Shown piece by piece: positions 31,823 to 40,513 of a stretch of DNA of 64,000 nucleotides. The stretch is from positions 682,001-746,000 of the forward strand of contig JABYQU010000002.1 of assembly GCA_022264855.1 (NCBI GenBank), given 5' to 3'. The translations under genes were made by a program, and so were the position numbers. The notes beneath the pieces are model-generated. The model had not been told where the DNA came from, ran no database searches, and saw only the letters and a program-made list of their open reading frames with translations. How positions within the stretch are numbered: the first letter of the stretch is position 1; every line of letters begins with the position of its first letter. Source of the DNA: Lenzites betulinus. Lineage: Eukaryota; Basidiomycota; Agaricomycetes; Polyporales; Polyporaceae.

Positions 31823-33006
31823 TGTCGTTTATGGCCCTTTGATCCGCAGCTAGCGCAGGTGTGTCGGTACGGGCAATCGCTGGCCTTGTTAGGGCAACCT
31901 GCTCCTTCTTCGCTGTTCCAACGCCTGCACGCCTCCTTCTGACGTCCGCCTGTGGGTCGTCGGGAAGAGGCGCCGCTGTCGCGAGCGGAAGAGTCTGCGC
32001 GGTACACGTTTGCGCCACACGCGTCGATGTACTGGATCTTGAGATCCGCGAGCTCGCTGAAATCGGTGAGGAGAAGCCTTCTTGCTGATCCAACTCGCTT
32101 CCTAACGGCTCGGTCGAAGTCGAGGATGCGCGAGTGAACGGGCGGTGCGAGCGCGCCGAATAATCCGATGATGTACTCGCCGTACGCGTCGAGCTCTTCG
32201 CGCCGGTGAGGGAACGCGAACGTGACCGCGACAGACGCCCGCTTCCACGCGAAGACCCACTCGCCGAAGGAAGTGATCTTCTTGGCAGGTACGGGCGCGC
32301 GGTACGATAGTTCGAGTCCCCCGATGCGCTCCGAAACCTTCTCCTCCGATCCCGGTGTGTATCGTCCTGCAAATACGTGGTCGAGGTCGATCGCCCTACC
32401 GGTAAGGACATTTGTCCATTCCGACTCCGGGAACTCTGGTGCGGAGGCTGACGAGTTGATGTGACGCTTGGCTTGCGCGAGGTCCTCTCCGTAGATACGG
32501 ATAAGTTCGAGCGTCCGCGCGACATGTGGGTGTAGTCTCGTTTCGAGTAGGAACTCGGATGCTGCCCACGCGTACGTTGCAGGGTTGACCTTGATTCGCT
32601 TCGCCCTCGGTTCGTCCGCTCCGTCGTCCGAGTCGCTGGACTGACTGATCTCAGACGCTCTAGGAGACTCAAGTGTACCACTCTCTCGGGGCTCCTGTTC
32701 CGGCTCCCCACTCTCTCGGGCTGATCCCCCCACGCTGCTTCCCCCTGGCCCTGGCTCGGGCCGTCTGCGGCGGTCGACTTCATCAAGCATGGAAAGATAC
32801 GATTGGATAGTGGTGTCGTCCCCGGGAGTGCCGTTGGTTCGGTTCTCGGCGCTGACCAGCTGAGACGCGACAGTAAGGACTGCTTGGGTCTTAGTGATGG
32901 ACCCGCTACGGTAGTCTTCGACAGCTTTGGTGCATTCCAAGAGGATGTGCTCCACTCCGGTGGTCGCCCCTGTCTGCTCCTGCGTTGTCGGACCATCGTT
33001 TGACAT
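31792..33006 (-). CDS. Gag-like nucleic-acid-binding protein of retroelement, left unit
   Basis: 404 residues from the ATG at 33006. A Ser/Glu/Pro-rich acidic region precedes a helical central part (ATYAWAASEFLLETRLHPHV, IRIYGEDLAQAKRHI). The C-terminus has Cys/His clusters: CRRWNSEEGAGCPNKASDC, PYRHTC, and CASCGSKGHKRHEC, the last a zinc-knuckle-like CxxCx4HxxxxC. This is the position and end structure of Gag in Ngaro/DIRS elements. Its coding frame, not the overlapping 1,018-codon frame, appears to be the real one: the single base change between the two units in this overlap is silent here and changes Met/Thr in the other frame. Confidence 0.83.
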   Translation of the reverse strand: MSNDGPTTQEQTGATTGVEHILLECTKAVEDYRSGSITKTQAVLTVASQLVSAENRTNGTPGDDTTIQSYLSMLDEVDRRRRPEPGPGGSSVGGSARESGEPEQEPRESGTLESPRASEISQSSDSDDGADEPRAKRIKVNPATYAWAASEFLLETRLHPHVARTLELIRIYGEDLAQAKRHINSSASAPEFPESEWTNVLTGRAIDLDHVFAGRYTPGSEEKVSERIGGLELSYRAPVPAKKITSFGEWVFAWKRASVAVTFAFPHRREELDAYGEYIIGLFGALAPPVHSRILDFDRAVRKRVGSARRLLLTDFSELADLKIQYIDACGANVYRADSSARDSGASSRRPTGGRQKEACRRWNSEEGAGCPNKASDCPYRHTCASCGSKGHKRHECVKGARAT

Positions 33007-33047
33007 AAAATGAATCTGAATTCGCTAGATGGGAGGGCACGACTATA

Positions 33048-33369
33048 TAAACAGAATCTCGCGCTGGCAGCGACGAGGAGAAAGGGATTAATGAGGCGGA
33101 AAGGCGTCTCGCGTGCGTCCGACTGAACTCACCTGGCAGCGACGAGGAGAAAGGGATAAGTCCTCCTCGGCTGCCGGGGTTGAAGTCTTCCGCGGCGCAG
33201 ACGCCGGTGCGGCACCCAGAAAGGCAACTGGTGCGGCTCGCTGCCCGGGGGCGCGAGACAACGAGAAGACCGGCACCCGGGAAGGGCTCCGGGCGCGGAT
33301 CGCTGCCGAGCGGCGCGATACGACTGTCTCCTCGATTCGACTTGAGTAAACGTATCCTTTTAAACTCGA
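33048..33369 (-). repeat. Retroelement repeat A at the unit-unit junction
   Basis: 322 bp shared by both units: A2 of the right unit and A1 of the left one. TATATAA at its inner border (about 33,044-33,050) lies about 40 bp before the left-unit Gag ATG and could act as a TATA box on the minus strand (TTTATATAG). Confidence 0.85.
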
Positions 33370-33515
33370 CGAATCGATGTTCCCTTGACCGCGAAACTCG
33401 AAGGGCTTTCCCGGATCTAGGCAAACTCGGGCGCCGCCCCCGACGCTACGGTGCTGGGCACGTGCGCGTCACGGGGGGGCAGGCGCCCACTGCTGCATTT
33501 CGGAGTACAACGCTA
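33370..33515 (-). repeat. Retroelement repeat B at the unit-unit junction
   Basis: 146 bp, B1 of the right unit, directly abutting the junction A. Hairpin-forming inverted repeat at 33429-33488. Confidence 0.85.
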
Positions 33516-33694
33516 TAAGTCTAAAGGAAAAGAGGAAGTGATTCGGCAGATGGTGGCGAAGAAATGTGTGGGGTTTATGTATTTACTGAGAACGGAGTGG
33601 GGTGACGCGGCGGGACACTGGGGAATGAGTCGATGGGAAGAGGCTCGGGACGCGAGGGGGAACGTAGTATGTTGAGGCTGTGCGCGTTCGCGCT

Positions 33695-34714
33695 CTATGT
33701 GGAGGGTAGGGCGTTGGCGGGTCCGTCATGTAGCGAACGACCGTCGCACAGCATCGCGCTGAGAAGCGCGGGATGCTTACGGATGTACACCAGCCAGGCG
33801 TCTGAGGACCAGCGGCCGAGCGCCTGAATTGTTGTGGGTGGCACGCCGGCCGCGGCGAGGGATGTAGCGCCTCCGGCGCGCATTGAGTGACCTGCGATGT
33901 CTCGAGGGAATAGTGCGCGCAGGCGCCTCATGAACCAGGCGCGCGTGGGGACATCGCCGGACGCGCGGAGCCAAAGCTCGGCTCGGAGTGGGAAAGAGAC
34001 GTCGCGGCAATGGAGGTAAGCGACGAAGGCGTTGTAGGGGTCCGGTGCGGTGGCTGCACATTGTACGAGCACGCGGTTCCCCTCGAAGAACGCGTCCGCT
34101 TTATGTGCGGGTAGGAGGTACTCGAAGGAGCTTGCGCTGACCTTGAGTGACGCTCGCATCGTGAGTTTTCGGTATGACTGAAGGTCGCGGTTGTCAGGCC
34201 ATACGAGTTCTCCGAGTCGCAAGAGGGCGTGGAAACTGGTTGTGATAATGGCGATAAATAGTTTGTCGTCATAGGTGGGAGACCCGCCAAACGATGCTAT
34301 CGCGCCCACGAGGTCGTCGCGCGAGAGGGCTCGTTTGCGAACGACGGGTTTGCTGCGCAGGCGTTTGAAGCCCTTGAGCGTGCGCGAGACGAGGGCCGAG
34401 GAACGCGCGGCGCGGACAGTCGGATAGAAGGTCTCAAGCTCGCTGCAGATGCCTGAGAGGTAAGAGTCTACGGAGCGAGGTTCTATGTGGTGACACATAA
34501 AGGTGGCGTATAGGCTGAGAGTGTCGGGGGTTGGGTCGATTGGGAAGGAGTGGGCGTGGACAAAGGATAGGTAGCTGTTCAAGGCGGAAGAGTACGTGAG
34601 TTTTGTGCTGGAGTCGAGCGCATGTCCGAGCGCAATGGCGCGTTCGTGGACGAGGCGCTCCAAGGTCCACGGCGCGCGCACGGGCTGCCGTGGCCTGCGG
34701 GAGGCAGGGATCAT
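33695..34714 (-). CDS. Tyrosine recombinase of retroelement, right unit
   Basis: Translation identical to the left-unit recombinase at 28924-29943, with the same catalytic Arg, HSMR and Tyr motifs and the same ATGA overlap with the upstream ORF (34714-34711). Intact. Confidence 0.88.
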   Translation of the reverse strand: MIPASRRPRQPVRAPWTLERLVHERAIALGHALDSSTKLTYSSALNSYLSFVHAHSFPIDPTPDTLSLYATFMCHHIEPRSVDSYLSGICSELETFYPTVRAARSSALVSRTLKGFKRLRSKPVVRKRALSRDDLVGAIASFGGSPTYDDKLFIAIITTSFHALLRLGELVWPDNRDLQSYRKLTMRASLKVSASSFEYLLPAHKADAFFEGNRVLVQCAATAPDPYNAFVAYLHCRDVSFPLRAELWLRASGDVPTRAWFMRRLRALFPRDIAGHSMRAGGATSLAAAGVPPTTIQALGRWSSDAWLVYIRKHPALLSAMLCDGRSLHDGPANALPST

Positions 34715-36593
34715 GACCTTGAGGCCCCCAGCGCGTCTCGAGGGGGACTGAATTGGAGTAGCGTGATGCCGGGGACGCGCTCTCGGACAAGGTCGAGCTT
34801 GCCCCTGGAGAGCGCGTCCGCTATGACATTGAGTTCTCCTGGGATGTGGTCGACGCAAACGTCGATATCGCAGTCGATCATTACGTTGATCGCACTCTTC
34901 AGGATGGGATTGTATGTCGGGGTGGCGCGGAGGGAGTTGAAGATGGCAACGGAGTTCGAGTTGTCGGATAACACAGCAAGTCTACGGACGAAACGTCCGG
35001 CTTCGCGCCATGCGCCCGCTCGGTGGATGGCAGCGCATACCGCCCAGGCCTCGAAGAAGAAAATGGTATCGGTCGGCGCCCCAGTTGGTAAGTCGCAATA
35101 GAAACCCAGGGACAGCCAAGGGAAATAGATCCCCATCCCGACGCCCGACGCATCGGTCAGTGCGAACTCATCGCCGAGGGACCCCTGGATGAGATCGCGC
35201 GGGGACCACGCATTGGCGTCGAGCAGCCGAATGCCGCTAGCGTTGACGACGTGGTGCCGGAGCCACACTAGGTCGTTGGCCACTGCAGCGTTGACATAGA
35301 TCCCTGCCCGCTGCTCCGTCTTTCCGGCCATTTTTTCGTAAATGTTGGATAGCGCCGGTTTGAGGAGCGGATACACGTTGAACGACCAGTTTGCGTAGCC
35401 GGTGAAGGCTTGGAACTCCGCGAGTGTCCGCCGACGATTGCCTGGCGAAAGGTCGCAGAAACCGTCAATGGCTTCCAGTAAGCGTGTCTTCCCCTCCTCT
35501 GGTAGAGTCACGGTCATCGCGTTGGGATCCACGAGGAAACCGATGATGGGTAGCGATGTGCCATGCAGCTGCTTTGCTCGCTCGTGCGGAACTCCAAGCT
35601 CGTCCCAAAGACGGAGCAGTCGAGCTTGCGGTGTAGGAAAGAACTGGTTGTAAGGTTCGTACCACGAGACGTCGGAGATGAGTGCGAAACCAAAGTCATC
35701 GTCCACGTAGTTGTGCTTCGAGGCGACGCCTGCCTTGACTTCCGCGATCCAAGCGACCAGGCAGTCGAACGCGGCCCACACGCGAAGAGAACCGCGCCCG
35801 CCAAAGAGGTTGCATCGGTCGATGTAGCGCTCGCCATCGATGGTAACGGCTTGTCGAATCTGCCAGAAAGGCGACACCGGCATGCGGCGATAGGCCTGCG
35901 ATACATCCGATTTCCACAGGATAAGCTCCAGGCCAGCGTGACTGCGACGAAAGGATCGAAGCGAGTCCCCAAGAGCAGGGATCCCATCCAGCACGGCGCC
36001 CTTGATGGCCTCGGGTCGTATCATCGAATTCAGGGAGAAAAGGCCCGCGCTTTGATCGTTCACCAGTCGGAACTTCGTCGAGTGGGGCTTGGGGACGACG
36101 TGGATGGGCATCGAGTACATCCCGGGCAGTAGCTCCGTCCCGAAAGACGTAGAGTAACGACCTAACGCGATCTCCTCGTCTCGCTGCGCGCGGAGGAATT
36201 GAGCCGCCTTGTCCTCCTGCGGGGTCGGCCTGCACTCATCCCAGGTATCCGGGTAGTCCGCGGGTTTCGCATCCGCGTAGGGCCAAAAGCCTTCTCGTAA
36301 GGCTCGTACGACGGAACGCACGAACGGCTGGTTCGGGTGGTCGTACAAGTAGGACGCGAACTTGTCGACATTGATTGGGGTGACGATTTTGAACAACTCC
36401 GGGCGGTCGCGCAGCGTCGCGTTCACGACCGGGTCTTCGCGCACGGCGCGCGGAACATCTGGGACGGGCGCGTGAGTTGCAGACACATCCGCGAAACGCT
36501 TGGTTGGCTTCGCGAGGTCATCCCACACAAAACCGCGCAAGAACCGTGGCTGAACTACGTCCTCAGGTTGCACGCGCGCCCTTAACACATTCG
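34711..36593 (-). CDS. Reverse transcriptase-RNase H of retroelement, right unit
   Basis: Same protein as the left unit in the conserved RT (YVDDD box) and RNase H regions. The frame is open from 37767 across the whole Gag region, but the biologically meaningful part starts near the Gag stop (about 36,593). The only difference from the left unit lies in the Gag-overlapping part (Thr where the left has Met). Intact. Confidence 0.87.
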
Positions 36594-37777
36594 TGTCGTT
36601 TATGGCCCTTTGATCCGCAGCTAGCGCAGGTGTGTCGGTACGGGCAATCGCTGGCCTTGTTAGGGCAACCTGCTCCTTCTTCGCTGTTCCAACGCCTGCA
36701 CGCCTCCTTCTGACGTCCGCCTGTGGGTCGTCGGGAAGAGGCGCCGCTGTCGCGAGCGGAAGAGTCTGCGCGGTACACGTTTGCGCCACACGCGTCGATG
36801 TACTGGATCTTGAGATCCGCGAGCTCGCTGAAATCGGTGAGGAGAAGCCTTCTTGCTGATCCAACTCGCTTCCTAACGGCTCGGTCGAAGTCGAGGATGC
36901 GCGAGTGAACGGGCGGTGCGAGCGCGCCGAATAATCCGATGATGTACTCGCCGTACGCGTCGAGCTCTTCGCGCCGGTGAGGGAACGCGAACGTGACCGC
37001 GACAGACGCCCGCTTCCACGCGAAGACCCACTCGCCGAAGGAAGTGATCTTCTTGGCAGGTACGGGCGCGCGGTACGATAGTTCGAGTCCCCCGATGCGC
37101 TCCGAAACCTTCTCCTCCGATCCCGGTGTGTATCGTCCTGCAAATACGTGGTCGAGGTCGATCGCCCTACCGGTAAGGACGTTTGTCCATTCCGACTCCG
37201 GGAACTCTGGTGCGGAGGCTGACGAGTTGATGTGACGCTTGGCTTGCGCGAGGTCCTCTCCGTAGATACGGATAAGTTCGAGCGTCCGCGCGACATGTGG
37301 GTGTAGTCTCGTTTCGAGTAGGAACTCGGATGCTGCCCACGCGTACGTTGCAGGGTTGACCTTGATTCGCTTCGCCCTCGGTTCGTCCGCTCCGTCGTCC
37401 GAGTCGCTGGACTGACTGATCTCAGACGCTCTAGGAGACTCAAGTGTACCACTCTCTCGGGGCTCCTGTTCCGGCTCCCCACTCTCTCGGGCTGATCCCC
37501 CCACGCTGCTTCCCCCTGGCCCTGGCTCGGGCCGTCTGCGGCGGTCGACTTCATCAAGCATGGAAAGATACGATTGGATAGTGGTGTCGTCCCCGGGAGT
37601 GCCGTTGGTTCGGTTCTCGGCGCTGACCAGCTGAGACGCGACAGTAAGGACTGCTTGGGTCTTAGTGATGGACCCGCTACGGTAGTCTTCGACAGCTTTG
37701 GTGCATTCCAAGAGGATGTGCTCCACTCCGGTGGTCGCCCCTGTCTGCTCCTGCGTTGTCGGACCATCGTTTGACAT
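36563..37777 (-). CDS. Gag-like protein of retroelement, right unit
   Basis: 404 residues, translation identical to the left-unit Gag, including the CASCGSKGHKRHEC zinc knuckle. ATG at 37777, about 40 bp inside repeat A1. Confidence 0.83.
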   Translation of the reverse strand: MSNDGPTTQEQTGATTGVEHILLECTKAVEDYRSGSITKTQAVLTVASQLVSAENRTNGTPGDDTTIQSYLSMLDEVDRRRRPEPGPGGSSVGGSARESGEPEQEPRESGTLESPRASEISQSSDSDDGADEPRAKRIKVNPATYAWAASEFLLETRLHPHVARTLELIRIYGEDLAQAKRHINSSASAPEFPESEWTNVLTGRAIDLDHVFAGRYTPGSEEKVSERIGGLELSYRAPVPAKKITSFGEWVFAWKRASVAVTFAFPHRREELDAYGEYIIGLFGALAPPVHSRILDFDRAVRKRVGSARRLLLTDFSELADLKIQYIDACGANVYRADSSARDSGASSRRPTGGRQKEACRRWNSEEGAGCPNKASDCPYRHTCASCGSKGHKRHECVKGARAT

Positions 37778-37818
37778 AAAATGAATCTGAATTCGCTAGA
37801 TGGGAGGGCACGACTATA

Positions 37819-38140
37819 TAAACAGAATCTCGCGCTGGCAGCGACGAGGAGAAAGGGATTAATGAGGCGGAAAGGCGTCTCGCGTGCGTCCGACTGAACT
37901 CACCTGGCAGCGACGAGGAGAAAGGGATAAGTCCTCCTCGGCTGCCGGGGTTGAAGTCTTCCGCGGCGCAGACGCCGGTGCGGCACCCAGAAAGGCAACT
38001 GGTGCGGCTCGCTGCCCGGGGGCGCGAGACAACGAGAAGACCGGCACCCGGGAAGGGCTCCGGGCGCGGATCGCTGCCGAGCGGCGCGATACGACTGTCT
38101 CCTCGATTCGACTTGAGTAAACGTATCCTTTTAAACTCGA
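37819..38140 (-). repeat. Retroelement terminal repeat A1 (outer right end)
   Basis: 322 bp, the element's 5' end in its own orientation. The match to the other A copies stops at 38140 (aaactcga); beyond it, the sequence becomes the leader of the molybdopterin synthase gene instead of repeat B. Confidence 0.85.
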
Positions 38141-38171
38141 TAAATTGCCGTTTCCGTTCCATCTACCGCCA

Positions 38172-38748
38172 ATGGCGTCTGCACCATCCGCCTCAGTCGA
38201 GGCCCATCTCGACACCCCGCAGGGGAGGTGCGCGTTGACATACGAACCCCTCAATGTGCAAGCCATCATCCAGGCGGTCGCGGACGACGGCGCAGGGGCG
38301 ACGGCCGTGTTCATCGGGACTACCCGAGATTCATTCAAAGGCGAGCGCACTCATCGTGAATGTCAGTCCCCGCGATAACCATTACGCAGGCAAGAGAGTG
38401 ACCAGACTCGACTATCAAGCGTATAGCAAGCTGGCGATAAAGACCATGGCGGACATCCTCCGCGACGCACACTCTCGATATACGCGATCCCAGCATGAGC
38501 CCGCCGACAGCGGTGTCTCTCACGCAAACGCTGTGATTCGCTCTGCCGTGCACCACAGACTGGGCACGGTACCGGTCGGCGAACCGTCCATCGTCATTGC
38601 GGTGTCTTCGCCCCATCGCAAAGAAGCGTTCATGGCCTGCGAGCTCATCCTGGAGGAGGTGAAGCTGAAAGCGCAGATATGGAAGAGGGAATTCTATGAG
38701 GGTGAAAGGGAGGAGGATGCCGAGTGGAAAGCAAATGTGGGCCATTGA
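38172..38748 (+). CDS. cnxH: Molybdopterin synthase catalytic (large) subunit, MoaE/MOCS2B type
   Basis: Converts precursor Z (cPMP) to molybdopterin using sulfur carried by the small subunit; cytosolic. Exons 38172-38340 and 38390-38748 join to 528 nt, 175 residues. Landmarks: TYEPLNVQAIIQAVADDGAG, GATAVFIGTTRDSFKGKRVT, LDYQAYSKLAIKTM, HHRLGTVPVGEPSIVIAVSS, PHRKEAFMACELILEEVK, and WKREFYEGE with the conserved catalytic-region Lys residues. The intron (38341-38389) starts GCGAGC and ends GCAG, so it is a GC-AG intron; using the GT at 38356 would leave only a 34-nt intron. The retroelement ends 31 bp before the ATG, so the native promoter has been displaced by more than 10 kb. Confidence 0.92.
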
Positions 38749-38898
38749 TACAGGGGGTGGGGGTAATGTACGTTCTTGTATATAGACTAACATCAGGCTA
38801 AGCACTTTCGGCGTAGGACGGCGGACAAAGGATAACACTCACATTAGGAAGACAGCATCCCGGTCGTGAATGGAGGCGTAACATGCATTCGTGAATGG

Positions 38899-40253
38899 TC
38901 AATCGACTTTCCATCGCTTCGTCACAGCATCGTCCTCGTTGCTCACGAGGAGCTCTACGGACCAGATAACTAAGGTGAAGAAGATGTTCATCCACCTCCA
39001 CCAAACCTGAGATGAGTGGTCCAAGACTGGGCCAAAGTCAGTGACGCCGGTGAAACAGACCACTATACAGATACTCACGTAGCAAGTGAGAATAAACCGT
39101 GACAAAGATGGTCTGTCGGTAAGTCAGTAGCAGATGTGTCAACTTTGAAGTCTGCGCAACAAAATTAGTTGTAAGTAGAATAGTGAATGATACTTGCTGC
39201 ATACCGGTCTGCCTTCCCAACCGTCATCAACTCCAGCTTCGTCCTCCCAACTGTCGGCCCCAATCGTAGGCAAAATTCGAGACGCGAAGTGAAGTACAAC
39301 CAATCTGTAAATCAGGGCAAAGAGAACAGGTTTCGGCAGCGTATTTGAGACGAAGTTGACCAGTGTCTGGAGATGAGGAAGGATATTGGAGAGAAGAGGA
39401 GTGCTGGACAGAATATCAGAACTTGAAACATCATGCGTGAAATATGCACATACTAGGAGAGCGCGGGGTCAAGGACCAGGGTACCGTCAATGCCGCAGAG
39501 CCACACATTGTATGCCACTATGAGGGCAAGACAGCTTGACTCGATCACATTGGTTCGCCGTAGGGCAAAGCCAATAAATGTGAGGAATATCAAGGTAGTC
39601 AACGCAACACCGAGGAGGGTGGAGGAAAGCGGAGAAGCTGCTGCTGCAGGGTAGGACTACGCGCATTCAGTATGATCCCCATACTGCGAATCGAAATGAT
39701 AGAACTCACAACTACAATCCACCATGCAGACGCGACATAGGCGGCAGCCGCTCCCACCAGCAAACCGAACTGGTACACCTCCCCTTCGCCTACGAGCTCT
39801 TTCCCCACTTGCCCAAGGCGCTGGGCCACAATCAAGCTCGACATGCCTTCCATGACAATGAAGCCCGGGCCTGACCAGTGAAGGAGTTTTCCCCACCACG
39901 TCGATGCAATCATGAGCCATGGGGACACCGTCTCGGAGAACACGTTGAAGCACACGAGCAGGAGGAACGGGTGCATAGGGACTTGCATAATGCTCAACGC
40001 GGGTGAACCCCAGAAGAAAACGAGCGTGCCATGGATGAGCGAGTGGAGAAACAGCAGTAGCGAGAGCAGGAGGAAGGCCGACTTAGATAGCGTTGAGAGT
40101 GTGAGCGGAAGAAATATCAGGATCTGGAGGGCTGTGGACAATCTGTGTATTCGAGGAGAGTTTGCGTCCGTCAGTCGCGGAGGCGCACCAAAGCATGACC
40201 GCGACTCACCTCGCAGTGCTGGACACCGCATGCCACAGAAACCAGGGAGCCAT
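38899..40253 (-). CDS. ICE2: Polytopic ER membrane protein, Ice2 family
   Basis: Multi-exon integral membrane protein. In yeast Ice2 affects ER inheritance, lipid-droplet mobilisation and lipid synthesis control. The start at 40253 gives MAPWFLWHAVSSTAR, then helices LSTALQILIFLPLTLSTLS, AFLLLSLLLFLHSLIHGTLV and FLLLVCFNVFSETVSPWLMI. The segment WSGPGFIVMEGMSSLIVAQR matches the conserved Gly-Pro/Glu-Gly segment I associate with Ice2. Further exons on the minus strand give YRLVVLHFASRILPTIGADS, LLTYRQTIFVTVYSHLL, and DHSSQVWWRWMNIFFTLVIW followed by VELLVSNEDDAVTKRWKVD at the stop. Inner exon boundaries between 39,100 and 39,600 were not resolved fully. The family name rests on remembered motif similarity, so it is moderately sure. 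Confidence 0.6.
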
Positions 40254-40513
40254 GGCCGACCAGTATCACACTGAGTGATACAGGGAGCGCGATAGGTTCG
40301 CCACCCGAGGTTTGTCGCCGAGAATGGCGTAAAGGATCAGGAGGCGAAACACAATCACCTACGCGCGCGATGAAGGCGCTTCAGCACGTGTGGCTCACGA
40401 GCCCCGACTGACGTTCGTAAACAACAATCTCGTATTATATGCGCGTGGAGCGATATCGTACTACTATACAGCTGTATGTTACATCCTGCCGAAATATATC
40501 CCAACGCACAAAA

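Larger units (their letters stand above)
28062..38140 (-). mobile_element. Tandem dimer of an Ngaro/DIRS-type tyrosine-recombinase retrotransposon
   Basis: Two head-to-tail units with a period of exactly 4,771 bp, each coding on the minus strand for Gag, RT-RNase H and a tyrosine recombinase, with no DDE integrase and no LTRs. Termini form split direct repeats. In minus orientation the order is A (38140-37819), ORFs, B (33515-33370), A (33369-33048), ORFs, B (28744-28599), A (28598-28277), 69 bp unique, B (28207-28062). This is the A1-ORFs-B1-A2-B2 pattern described for Ngaro elements, extended by one whole unit. Only two base differences between units were seen (28404 versus 33175/37946, and 32410 versus 37181), so the dimer is recent. 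All ORFs are intact. No target duplication was seen, as expected for recombinase-mediated insertion. Confidence 0.88.

Noticed and set aside
32022..32996. The Ser/Arg-rich N-terminal 300-odd residues of the 1,018-codon pol frame as a genuine protein domain
   Set aside because: It overlaps Gag in another frame, has low complexity, and the single inter-unit base change here is silent in Gag but not in this frame. RT homology starts after the Gag stop.
28062..38140. LTR retrotransposon or DNA transposon
   Set aside because: No long terminal repeats flank the ORFs in LTR fashion, there is no DDE integrase or aspartic protease, and a tyrosine recombinase with split direct repeats is present instead.
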